Positions 33,185 through 44,156 of a DNA stretch of 64,000 nucleotides are shown here, one piece after another; within the stretch, counting starts at the first letter, position 1, and each line of letters starts with the position of its first letter. The notes beneath the pieces were generated by a model. It did no database searches. It had not been told where the DNA came from and saw nothing but the letters and a program-made list of their open reading frames with translations. This DNA is from Multifurca ochricompacta (taxonomy: Eukaryota; Basidiomycota; Agaricomycetes; Russulales; Russulaceae), in the NCBI GenBank assembly GCA_022496185.1, contig WTXG01000094.1, forward strand, positions 1 to 64,000, in the 5' to 3' direction. Position numbers and translations under genes: made by a program.

Positions 33185-36100
33185 ATGCCCTTCTGCCCCA
33201 AGAAACGCGCCGATAAGCGATCGCACCATGATCGCGACTTGTCTCAGCCTAGAGGAGTGTCAAACCCTTCAAGTCGTCAGGACGAAGTCCGCGACGAGAG
33301 TGTTTTGGAGACTAGCAAAGTCGAACTTGCAGTTTCAGGGTACCCAGATAGTGAACTTGTCGAGGACACAATCTCCAATGAAGAGCACAGGAGATTGGAC
33401 AACTTGAATCTTGTTCCCGTACTCTCGACGGCACTCTCGTTCAGCATCGGCGTAACGAGTCAACTCGAATCTCTCGCTCTCCCTCTTCTCCAGACAATTA
33501 TTAGCGATTGTGATCAGTTAGATCAAAAGTACAACAACGAAGCTCAAGAGTCAAACACATTAATCCTGGATCTCTTCAAGGAACATCCCTGGCTCGTCCC
33601 TTTTCTTGGCAAGTGCTGCGACCGAGGTTTGTTCCGCGATGTTCGTCGTCTCAGTGAGCGTCTTGCACACAGCTTACTTCCAATCGCTTCTCACACATTT
33701 CTAACGTGCAGAAATTTTACGACCCGCCTCCGCTGATTCCACCCAAAAACAAGGGAGTAGCCACCTCCCTCCAGGTTCCAATCCGTCAATTCAAGGTGCG
33801 CAGCTATCCCAAACTCTTTCACCCATGCTCATCTCGACATAATAGCTACCTTACGTGCGTGGGGTTCCCCTTTCAAAGGCAATGCCGCAACTTCACTTCT
33901 TCTCACGATCGAGAGTTACCTCGACAAGCGGAGAGATGTCTACGCCCGGCAGACTAGTATAGTAAATTCATCAGGAACAGGAAAATCTCGCATGGTGGAT
34001 GAAGTAGCGACCAAAGTCATCACCATTCCTATGTGTCTTCGTAGTTCTAAATCTCAAGGTCTATTTTCCCGCTCTTTCTCATTTATATACTTATTCTTTG
34101 ATCCCAAAAAGGGTTTCCACCTCCTGATATTGAGCTGCGCGACTGGCTGTGTTCTGTTGGGGGCGACAGCGATGCAGATGCTCTTTCCAAGAAGCTTCAT
34201 GGTTTTGTCTATGCCCTTTTGACTGTCACCGAGAAGCGTTTGGAAGATATTGAATCTGATTACCAAGGTGATTGACCTGTACTTGTCTCGTGAAAGCATG
34301 CGATAACATAGGATTGCAGATGATGTTGCGCCACAGGAAACGACCACCATCGGGAGGGATCGGCGTCGACCTAGGCTGGATACTGCGCTACTTGTCCAGG
34401 AGCACCAGGAGAAGCTGGCGAAGGCGTTCCGTGAACACATGACAGTTGACCAAGGTTTCCGAAGCTCGAATGATTATCGTAGGGATTTCTTCAAGGCTGT
34501 AGTTGACGAAGCTACCAAGGTGGGTTGACTTGACGTATGTCCATTTCGTAAATTGACTGCATCTTCAAGTTCATGGCGTCTTGCGAGCGCGTTCATAACG
34601 AGAATCGTAGCCCTTCCCCATACGCAGTCGATGGAAATGGAGTGAGAGAAGCAGGACTCGAACTTTGTCAATTTGTGGATCCTGAAGGATGCTTAGACCC
34701 ACTTGAAGGTCCAAGGCGGCCCCTTGTTATCCTGGCCTTCGATGAATCTCATGTGCTAGGCGATACCCCACCAGGCAAGGGCTGGACTCTGTTTGCAGAA
34801 TTGCGTCGTACTTTGCGCGAGCTCGTGGAACTTCCCGTCTTCTCGTTATTCCTTTCTACGGCGGGGAAATTCCATGTGTTCTCCCCTGAGATAGGAAAAG
34901 ATCCATCTAATCGGGTCGCAAACATGAACCTTTCAGTTCTGCATCCAATTGCGGAGATTAGCTTCGATGATCTCATGACACCTCCGGAGGAAGATAGTGT
35001 GACTGTGGACGAATTGGTGGATGATAGATGGATAACTCATTTAGGCCGTCCACTGTGCGTCCATCTGACCTATCGCTGTTAATGATAGCTGATAATTGGG
35101 TGCCTCGAGCAGGTTTGGCACTCATTATGATTCCTTGGTGAAAGCTAAAGCTGAACGGGAACTTATGGTCCTCACGAAGCAAAAGCTGCTGGATGGCAGC
35201 ATCACACTGGATGAAGATTTAAATGGACAAGGTGCTCTGGCGTGTCTATCTGTTCGATTTTCCCTCGAGTTCAACCTTGCCCACTCATATGGTCGTGAGT
35301 TGGCCCGTACTCAGGTCGAACGTCACATGCGGTTGTGCCTTGTGGCTACCACTGGACTCGAAGACATGATCACCGTCGTTGGGTCGGAGCCGTATCTGGC
35401 TGAGGCTGCCCGAATGATTATTAGTGGAGCAGGAGTGAATCCTATTCGTTGCCTTGTGGAGAATTCGGACCTAAATTGCGTTGATCGTGGCCAGCGTGGC
35501 GAGCTGGCTGCCACACTTATCGTCATGCAGGCCCGCGATGCGGCTTCGTCAGAGACCAAGAGAAGATGGGTGTTTGTCGCAGACTTTATGAAGGCTTTAC
35601 TTCCTGCCTCGGCATATGATGAATTGAAAGAAAGTCTTCCAACCCTTTCCCGTCGCGACGAGGACAAGCCATTCGAATCGGCGTTCAAGGGCTACTGTCT
35701 ATGGTTCAACCACGTGATCAAGGTCAAAAACTCTGACAAGATCGGTGTTGACTCTCTCTGGGAATTCATCACACAAGGTGCTATGATCTTGTTCATTAAC
35801 GACCAACGTGGCGTCGACATCGTCCTTCCCGTTTGTGTGAGGGACGAAAAGCTTTCTCCGCGCACGACGACAGCGATTCTCATCCAGGTCAAGAACGACA
35901 AGAGCTACCAGTATAATATCAGTCAGTTTCTGTTCGACGCCATGGAACCATATCAGGTCAGACTGTTCCCCAAAGGTCACACACCTCTTCCAGTTATCCG
36001 AATGGTGTTCGCGCTAGCCTCCTCCAAAGCTGGGGTGTCGATTCCAGCTGCACCACAGCGAAGGCACCACTATAATCCATCGACTTGCTACGATGTGTGG

Positions 36101-36292
36101 TGTGCGGGAGTATCAGGAGACACGTTCAAGGGCATCGACGGGGATTCGCGCTGGTATAAGGTTTTGTTGCAGCGTGATATCCAGCCTCCTGACGCATATG
36201 TATTGGGAGAGATCAAGGACAATCTGATGAGTGAGGACGTCAAGAAGGTGAAATGGGATCGAAGGCGAAAGTTGCAGCGTTTTACGAATTGA
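33185..36292 (+). CDS. Crinkler-like P-loop NTPase with C-terminal PD-(D/E)xK nuclease fold
   Basis: Multi-exon gene; ATG at 33185 (an upstream in-frame non-ATG start is less likely). Family features: a basic start (PKKRADKRSHH), a Walker A motif SGTGKSR at 33971-33991, a Walker B-like LVILAFDESH ending near 34752, a sensor-like LFLSTAGKF after it, and a C-terminal nuclease-like core with VDIVLP (Asp at 35816) and IQVKN (Gln 35885, Lys 35891), i.e. D...QxK. This NTPase plus REase-fold layout is known from Crinkler-type (CR) proteins of fungi and oomycetes. Likely introns: 33654-33711, about 34060-34110, 34270-34320, 34521-34571, 35056-35111; one junction between 33712 and 33850 is unresolved and may be a frameshift. 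Nuclease and ATPase activity are inferred from motifs. Confidence 0.72.
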
Positions 36293-36564
36293 AAGGAACC
36301 ACAATATGCAGGATTCCAATTAGGATGGACTACACTATCATAGGTGATCACAGGTATGAAAGAAGGCAAATCGGAATTGTAGATTTTATTTTATTTTTTC
36401 TATGATACTGCAATTCGTAGACAGTTTTTTTTTTATTTTTAATCGAGTTTATTGACGCGAATTCGTAGACAGTTGAGTGTGATTGAAAGTGTGCAGTTAG
36501 CAGTCTCCGGACCGGAAGACTTCCCACCCAGCGCGCTTTCTCTCTCAAGTTGCCAACGTTTAAG
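36293..36564. promoter_or_regulatory. Upstream region of mitochondrial uL30 gene
   Basis: This 272-nt gap is AT-rich with a T-run near 36425. No specific element is recognised. Confidence 0.3.
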
Positions 36565-37096
36565 ATGACCCACACTCTCATCGTTTCCCAATCAATTTTC
36601 AACCGTGAAATTCTTGTCAACACCCTACGAACAGTGCAGATGCGCGCGGCGCACAATGGCACCGCGGCTTCTCGTACCGTCGCCGCGCTGCCTACTTTCT
36701 CAGTCGCTTCTTCCACCCCAGGCCCAGACACGCATTATCGCATCACCCTCCGACGCTCTGGCATCTCCCTAGGACGTCTCGTTCAGGGAACACTTGCCGC
36801 TCTCGGCCTCAGACGACGCATGCAGACCGTATACCATTTACACACGCCCGAGACTGCAGGCATGATCCTCGCAGTCAAGGAGCTCGTCGACGTGCAAAAC
36901 GTCCCCGCCAGCGCGGTACGAACGGCTGGGCAACAGAGAGCTGAGCGCAAGGCTCCGCGGGGTTTCACTGTTGTTGGAACGAAGATCGGAACTGGTACGT
37001 GTCTATAGATCACCTTGCTCTTTGCGTCGATCCCACAAAACCCACCACCTGACCGAGCGCTCACGCGATGTTGTAGGAATCCTTGGGCATCATTAA
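36565..37096 (+). CDS. MRPL33: Mitochondrial large ribosomal subunit protein uL30m
   Basis: Component of the mitochondrial ribosome large subunit. Exon 1 is 36565-36994 and a 20-nt exon 2 is 37077-37096, giving 149 residues. The intron 36995-37076 starts GTACGT and ends GTAG. An N-terminal Arg/Ala-rich, acid-poor stretch (about 1-55) fits a mitochondrial import signal. The L30 core follows: HYRITLRRSGISLGRLVQG, LGLRRRMQTVYHL and AVKELVDVQNV, with the LxRSxIG-like signature. Without splicing the frame would end at 37008, only four residues differently, so the last exon is the least certain part. The gene symbol follows the yeast name. Confidence 0.85.
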
Positions 37097-37836
37097 AAGA
37101 GAGCCTTCTTACTCTCACTAGAACCCGCTTCTCACATTCCTCCCTGGTATCAGAACCCACTCCCACGTAGCCTAGCTTAATTGCAGGGCTGTGTATTACA
37201 TATACTAAGCTACTTTCTAAAAAAAAAACATTATTCTCGTCGAGCTTCACTGCACGGAAGAACCGGAAACATTGCCGTTGGGCGACACTGATGTACTCAA
37301 CCCAAAGACCCTCCTTCAAGGCGCTGACCCATATGCACGCACGGTCTACACAAGTCAACATTAGCCTCAATCAGACATAATGAGGGAGGTAAAGGTGCAC
37401 AAAAAAACAACACTCCCCGGTGTTTCGGAGAACAGGACCACTCCCCCAGAATGTGCTGTATTTGGTTGCATGGAAAAAGAATGGAAAGAGAGGGAAGAAA
37501 AGCCGGTGACGACGCTATTGAGTTGTGTACCGTGTGCATAACCTTGATTCGCTACCAGCACCGCTGCCTACTTCCTGGGCCTGGGGCGTCAATCCACTGT
37601 TCCTTCAGTGTATGTGCGTGTCACATATCTGTCAAATGTGGGTGGGGGGAGGTAAAAATGGATAAACGGTAGAAAGAATCTGCCGCTGAGCCTGAGTGAA
37701 ATTGAGTCCAGAATCCCCTCTATGGATACTGTATGGCAACATGGATATATCTACGCTTTCAATGATAATAAGAAAAAAACGCCATCCTCCATCTACCTAA
37801 CATCGACGTTGTATTCCCCGACGCAATTCTTCTGCC
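37097..37836. other. Convergent intergenic gap, uL30m and GUP1
   Basis: Both genes end here. It should hold two 3' ends; I see no further gene, only an A-run near 37215. Confidence 0.5.
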
Positions 37837-40542
37837 CTAAGATGCCCAAACGCAGTTAGCACCAATTTGGGGCACGTCGAAACAAAAAAAGCGATCATAC
37901 CGGTACTCAAACATGAGTTGCACGCCTACAAACAGACACGCACACGCAACCAGGAGAAAGCTAATACCTATGTGGACTAATCAACAAGCCGTTTGACAGT
38001 CTTTTCCTGTATAACACAACACGTACCACCCCAGCTGTTGATCAGCTCGCGCGCAAAGTATTGCGCGCCGTCTAAGCCCAGGACGAATCCGACGAGGTTC
38101 GCGCCCATCATAAGCAAAACATTAAACACCCCGCCTATAGCACACGCATGGCGGTACCACCATCTATCCCCAAACTGAGCAACAAAGAAAATATATTTAG
38201 CTCCTTGCTTAGCCTTCCTTAGTTCCGCCCCACCCCGGAACTAGCGTGTAATCGAAGACACGCACCGACGACGGTGGCAGCACTTTCCTTGCCACCACCT
38301 CTGGCAGGATAAATAGCGCCGCGAGCCAACCCCACGCCAAAAGCCTCGGGCTGAGATCGTGCCAGAGTGCGACGAACGTGAAGATAAGCACGCTCGTCGC
38401 AGCGAGCCGACGCGTACCACCGAGGGGAATGTAGAGGTAGCGCACGATCCAGAGGTTGTAAGAACGGTGCCAAGCGCGCCAAAATCCGAGGGGTGAGTAA
38501 TTGTTTGCCATACAGCGCACCATATTCTCGGGCGGGTCCAACCCATCCGCGAGTGCCCACAGTCGAAAGAAACGCCATGGCAGAAGGAGCTGCACGCGAC
38601 GCCACCAACCAGCCCATAGGACCGCCCATCAGTACCACCGGATACACAATAGGATATTATTGGGGCATGGGACATCACCTTGAGCCAGACGAAGATGAGA
38701 TTCCAAAAGCCGACCATCGAGAGCTGTGCTGGGGTCATACCGCTCCAGGCATGTGCGTCCTTGATCGCGACGACGTGCATGGCATGGATGAGGATCTCCA
38801 TTGTAAGCAGCGCGATGAGAAAACGCAGCGCGTACCGCGCTGTCACCCGCGGCGCGATATCCTTTGGGCGCGCGAGCTGGACGCAAGAAAGAGAGAAAAA
38901 AAAAACAAAGATATCAGCACCAGACGTGACAGGTGGGATAGGCTTGCGCACCTGCCACATAAAGTCATTGAAGGTAATTATTGGCCCGGCGATGTAGAGA
39001 GGCGCGTAGAGCGCATACGCAAGATAATTGCGAAAGGTGTAGGTGGCGGGCGGGTGGAAGACGGCTGCTCGCTTCTTGTCGCTCACCGCATTACCTGGCT
39101 GTAGTCATCATCATTCGTGGAGAACAAGCAAGCGAGGGGGGGGGAGAGGCCACGTACATCCGCGATACCGATGCGGCCACGTGCCCAGTGGTAATCGATG
39201 CTGAACGACACAAGACGCAGCATCGTGATATTAAAGCTGACGTGCCAACGCGGGTATACGCCACGCCACTCGTCCTGGGGAAAACGCGTCAACGTTGCAG
39301 AAGGCGAATATGCCAATAGTAGGGCGGGCGCGAGACGTACCAAGAAAGCAAATCCTGGATGTAAACTTCCAAACGCATACCCCTCATATCGCTCGTTTAA
39401 GAATAGCACGCCGCTATTGAAGAGCCATGTCACAGGCACAGCAAGTCGCGTGCCGCCGGTCGCCTTGGTAAGTGCATAGTTCACGGACAGGATAAAAAGG
39501 AGTTTGAGGATGCTCGAGCCGTGTAGAATGGTAAGCATGAGGACAGAGAAGAGGAGATAGAATGGAAGTCGATATAGATTGTTGGCCGGGACGGAACCGT
39601 TGGTAATGGGGCGCATGTATGCATATTTTAAGATGAAGAAGGCGGTGATGAGCGCGCCGAGAGCTGGGAGGTTGAAGCGAAAGGAGCGGTATTGAGCATC
39701 ACTGGTGTCCTGCAACGATGCGTCAGTAAGAATACGAATTGTGGCGTCCGTGAATGACAAAGGAGAAAATATCAATTGTCGAAGCTCAGACCCTCATCGA
39801 GTAGACTCGTTTTTCTAGGAAGGACGAGGAAGTGATCTGGTCATATGACGGACATGGCAGAGCAGTACTTGATAGCCCGGGCACGGTAAAACAGCTATGA
39901 AAGCGAATGGATAAGAGAAGAAACGCGCACGGATTCGCGACGACTTTCGAGCTCTTGCTGAGCTGCAACACTTGGAGAGTTTACCGGTGCGCCATGGCAA
40001 GTCTCAACCTCGTATGCCGTATGATCGAGGAATCCCACACGAGGTGATGCCGGTAAAACCGAAAGCAAGAAGGCGCAGGGTAGCCGCCGAGTAGCGTTCG
40101 GACACGAAAGCGCGAGAGTACTTCCCGACACAAGAAAGGCAAGGACTAACTAACTATTTCACTTCCGGGTAACCAGCCCTTGGCTAACCTATGGTGGTAC
40201 AAGCTGTAGTTCGGGTGTGTCTCTGGAAGCTATCCCGGTGAGAAGAGAACGAGCGATTATGATGGGAAGGGACGGAAGGTACGCACTGGAGCTGAGTTGA
40301 ACAGGAACGTAGACCATCCATGGAACGGTGACGAGAAAGATGGCATAATAGAGTAAAAATTCAAAGGATCGCCATCGTGAATGAGATGTTTCGCCTGGAG
40401 GGTGTGCGCTGGCAGAGGGTACGTCGACAGTGAGACGGACTATGCCACCCCGTCGTTGTAACTTGTCGGGGTCGTTACCCCCTGTGATGACCTCGAGATG
40501 TGAGAGGGGACTTGGTGGCATTTGAAGAGTAAAGTCCCCCAT
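37837..40542 (-). CDS. GUP1: Gup1-type MBOAT O-acyltransferase
   Basis: Membrane-bound O-acyltransferase of the Gup1 group, known in yeast to remodel GPI anchors in the ER and to affect glycerol uptake. Start ATG at 40542 ([10 protein letters not shown]). Exon 1 to 40287; exon 2 40222-40163 ([17 protein letters not shown]); the link to the exon beginning at 39709 ([11 protein letters not shown]) is unresolved, perhaps a tiny exon. Later exons carry [61 protein letters not shown] with the MBOAT His, and [16 protein letters not shown] with the second His. The last exons ([20 protein letters not shown], then [11 protein letters not shown]) end at TAG 37837-37839. Many hydrophobic segments agree with a polytopic protein. 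Confidence 0.9.
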
Positions 40543-40978
40543 ATTCGTCAATGTCGCCGCAACATGAAGTCTGAGTAGTCCAGTAATAGCAACAGCAATA
40601 GTAATTGAATTTATTTTTCTTGTAAATAAGTAAAAAAATAAGGACTAACATCGGGTTTTTCAAATTTAAATAAATTTAACTATACGAAACGACACAAACC
40701 AGCGAAACTGTTGTAAGATAACAAGATAAAAGGAGTGATGGTGATGGTGATGTGTGAGTGTTAAGAGTTAGTTGGTTATTGTGAGTGCGAGTGTGAGTGT
40801 GAGCGTGTTGAGTGACAAGTGACAAGTGATCTTTCCTCCTCCTCGTCACGGCTCTACTGACTGAGACCGGCCATCTCTATCGACTCGGAACCACAGCGAC
40901 CTCGGACTTGGACCAATGAGTGAGTGGAAATGCTAGATCAGACTTGCTTCTAGCAATTGACCCAATCCAACAATTCTC
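40543..40978. promoter_or_regulatory. Divergent promoter region, GUP1 and CK2 beta
   Basis: 436 nt separate the two start codons. It holds GT-rich repeats (GAGTGTGAGTGTGAGCGTG near 40785-40810) and GTGACAAGTGACAAGTGA near 40815. No binding site can be named. Confidence 0.45.
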
Positions 40979-42121
40979 ATGCCTTTCCGTACAGTGGAGG
41001 ACGCCTCGACAGGCTCAGATTCAGACTATTCCAAGTAAGCGTATCATTGCGCTCCACTCCATCGGCCATCAAGCTTAAACGCACACCCAATTGTAGCTCC
41101 TGGATATCTTGGTTCCTCTCATCCAAGGGTAATGAATACTTCTGCGAAGTGGAAGAGGACTATATTCTCGACCGATTCAATCTCACCGGTCTCAATACCG
41201 AAGTTCAAAATTACGCACAGGCTCTTGACCTTATTACCGATAACCTTGGTGCGCGTGCTTATCTTTGCCTTGACGCGTGCCGTTAACAATAAAGGCTGTA
41301 TTTAGATGACGATTTTCAAGAAGAACTTCGTGGAACACTAGACATTCAAGCGCGACTACTGTATGGGCTGATTCATGCTCGCTGGATAGTGACTGCGCGC
41401 GGACTGGCGAAGATGGTACGTCCTGCCCTCGATATCAAATCTCTTACCTATGAGCACCTACCTTTTTTTTTTTTCTTATAAAAAAAAAAACAAAAAACTC
41501 TCGACTTTTTTATACCTGGGGCAGCTGGACAAGTATAAAAAAGCTGATTTTGGTCGATGCCCGCGCGTGCTCTGCCAAGGTCAACCGCTTTTACCGGTCG
41601 GCTTGACTGACGTACCGTATGAAAAGTCCGTCAAGCTCTACTGCGGTCGTTGCGAGGATATCTATTCCCCGAAATCTTCACGTCATGGCTCGATCGACGG
41701 CGCTTACTTTGGCACCTCCTTCCCGCACCTCCTCTTCCTCGTCTATCCTGCACTCCTCCCGCCCAAGAGTGGGCCCACAGAACCTACACGGGGAGGGATT
41801 GGTATTGTCCCGGGCGCGGGCGCCACCGTGGATGACCAGCGCCGCCGCGCGCGCGCGCGTGACGAGCTTGTCGAGGGCGCTGAGGGCCTTGGTGAGGCCA
41901 TCAACACAGCCGCGGTTGCGCTGCGCGCGGAGCGGTACCGCCCTCGCATTTTTGGTTTTCAAGTAAACGAGGTCGCAAAATTGCAACGCTGGCAAGAAGC
42001 TGTGCGAGACAGGTTCGTTCCTCTCCCCCCCTGTTTACTTCACCCCTGCTGTCCGTGATGACGCCGCCTTTACGTCTTATGTAGACAAGTCGCGCGTCTA
42101 GAGTCGCTTGAGGGCCCGTAG
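40979..42121 (+). CDS. CKB1: Casein kinase II regulatory (beta) subunit
   Basis: Regulatory subunit of CK2, which dimerises and docks the catalytic alpha subunits. Exons: 40979-41034, 41097-41248, 41306-41415, 41525-42012, 42085-42121; introns 57-109 nt, phases consistent throughout. Signature [20 protein letters not shown], acidic [35 protein letters not shown], and the zinc site [12 protein letters not shown] ... [10 protein letters not shown] (CX4C and CX2C). [20 protein letters not shown] follows. An insert of about 55 residues rich in Gly, Arg and Ala (41770-41930) comes before [10 protein letters not shown] and is longer than in yeast or animals. Start at [12 protein letters not shown] follows from the intron phase. 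Confidence 0.95.
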
Positions 42122-44156
42122 AAAAATATGCCCCGTATCTTTCTTTTTTTTTTCCCCTCTTCTTTTTTTTTTTTACTCGTCATTGCGCTTGCGCTTATCC
42201 GCATGTCTCTGTCTGTTTGTGTACCCTAGTCGTCACTCTTCAAGTTGTTCTGTGCGGCACACACCTCCTGTCTTGTATATCCCCCTCATTTTTCTCTCCT
42301 CATTATTTCTTTCTGAAACATCAAATACCAACCCAAAAGATTTTCTCTCGTATCACCTGACTGACCCTGTCAAAATCAGGGCTTTTGCTGAGTAGGTGGG
42401 GTAGCGCGGCTTTGGTGGAAAACATCCGCGCGATCCCCGATTAACCGAAGCTGTGAAACAAGTGTCAAGTTTTTGGTGTATGACAGCCGGACCCGACCCG
42501 CGGATTGTTCAAGTGCGTATATCGCCCACGGGCGTCATGGGTACCATATGGCACCCCCTTACGGCTGGCTCTCCCCAAATATATGTTTATTGTAATCACT
42601 ATCTGATAGTAGCAAGTCATCTATCATTGATTGCCTTGTCACCCCCCCCCCCCCAAGGGTCAAGGGCAGAGATACCTCGAAAAAATTAAAAATTAAAATA
42701 AGATATCATCCGGTCCGCTTCTTGTCTATTCTATCGGGGCGACTGCCGCCGGGTCTTCCCAATCCCGATCAACAACAAAACAAAAACAAACAAACAAGCA
42801 TACACATAAAAAAGACAAAAAGGACAAAAGAAAAATTCAAATTCAAAACGGCCTTGTTTATTTTGGGGTATCAACAACAACAAACAAATCCCCCCCCAAC
42901 CGCCGCTACCCGAGCGAGTGACATACGTATATACATTTTACAAGTATCTTGTCTTAACTTTAACCTTGAGCTTTTCTTCAAAAAACAAAAAAATAAAATA
43001 AACAAAATTGCTGCCGACTAGGCTTTTTTTATTTTTTTTTTCTATCCCCTTTCCGACATAGGTCAAAGAATGGCTCAGCCGAGAGAGATATAAAAACAGT
43101 TAAACTAACAAACAAAAAAGCAGAAAAAGAGGGTGGGAGGGAAGGGGGATTGTGTGTGTGTACTAGCCATAGCCATAAGAATGAATTGAATTGAAATAGA
43201 CCATGACCACGAGCTTGAGAAGCAGGCCCAGTCACAAGCAAGTGTGTGCTTGCCCCCCCTACTTACCCTTACTCAAAATAACCAATGTGTGTTTAAAACG
43301 TCAACGTGCGTCAAAACTTGACTCCGATGCGGCAAAGCCTCAACTTAGGAAGGGGGAACACGAGCGAGCACCGAAAAAAAACCCCTCACAACCCCCGAAA
43401 TACCCAAAAAAAATAAATCTATGGTCCAGGCCCGACCGACAAGGGTGCATGCGTGTGGGTTTGACAAAGGGGGGGGGTTACAGTCTACCGGCTGCGGCGC
43501 GATCGCAGGGAGGGGGGGTTAAATAACTTGGAATAAGCTCGCTCGTTAAAACCAGTCGAGTTGTGAGCTGGGAGAAGGCGGGGGTGGAAAGGAAAGTTCC
43601 GGAACCAATAAAAAAAAATCAAATCAAAATTTCAAAAAAACAAAATTCAAATCTCGTCAGGACTGACGACTTTCTCGAACCAGGCCAACCCAAAAAAAAC
43701 AGAGCAGCTGCCTGTCCTAACTCCCTTGGTGGCGCGATCAATGGCATTTGTTCAAACTCGAGCTCAAATACAAGGAAGATGTCAGCGACGAACTTGAGAA
43801 TAATTGCAAATGTGCGTGAAAAGAAGCGTAAGTAGGACATGACATGAAGATCGTGGGGCGGAAGGGAGAAGGGGGGAGGGGGGGGTTACATGAAGTACAT
43901 ACTGTAAAAAGTACATAGAGCGTGTGCGTGCGTGCGTGCGTGCGTGTGTTGTGTATGTGTGTGTGTGTGTATGCGGCGAGAGATGGGTATGCATCGTCAC
44001 CATCAATGGTATGGTGTGTCCATATTGATTAGATCTCATGTCATCCGAAGGATCCGGAATGCGTATGGGTATGCTGGAAGCAGCGCAACAGTCGCGAGGG
44101 GGAGGCGGGGATGTCGAGGGGTAAGCATGATCCTCAAAAACCTCGCGCGCGCAATC
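42122..44156. other. Gene-free stretch with homopolymers and microsatellite
   Basis: T-, C- and A-runs are frequent (42140-42170, 42640-42655, 43025-43040). A (TGCG)n/(TG)n microsatellite lies at 43920-43975. I see no coding region. A last small exon of the FAD monooxygenase could lie near 44050-44080 if GTAAGC at 44176-44171 is a splice donor. Confidence 0.5.

Noticed and set aside
38493..39104. Plus-strand 203-codon frame across GUP1
   Set aside because: It is antisense to the MBOAT exons, which carry conserved motifs and splice signals.
43920..43975. CRISPR-like or regulatory tandem array
   Set aside because: It is a simple (TGCG)n/(TG)n microsatellite without spacers.
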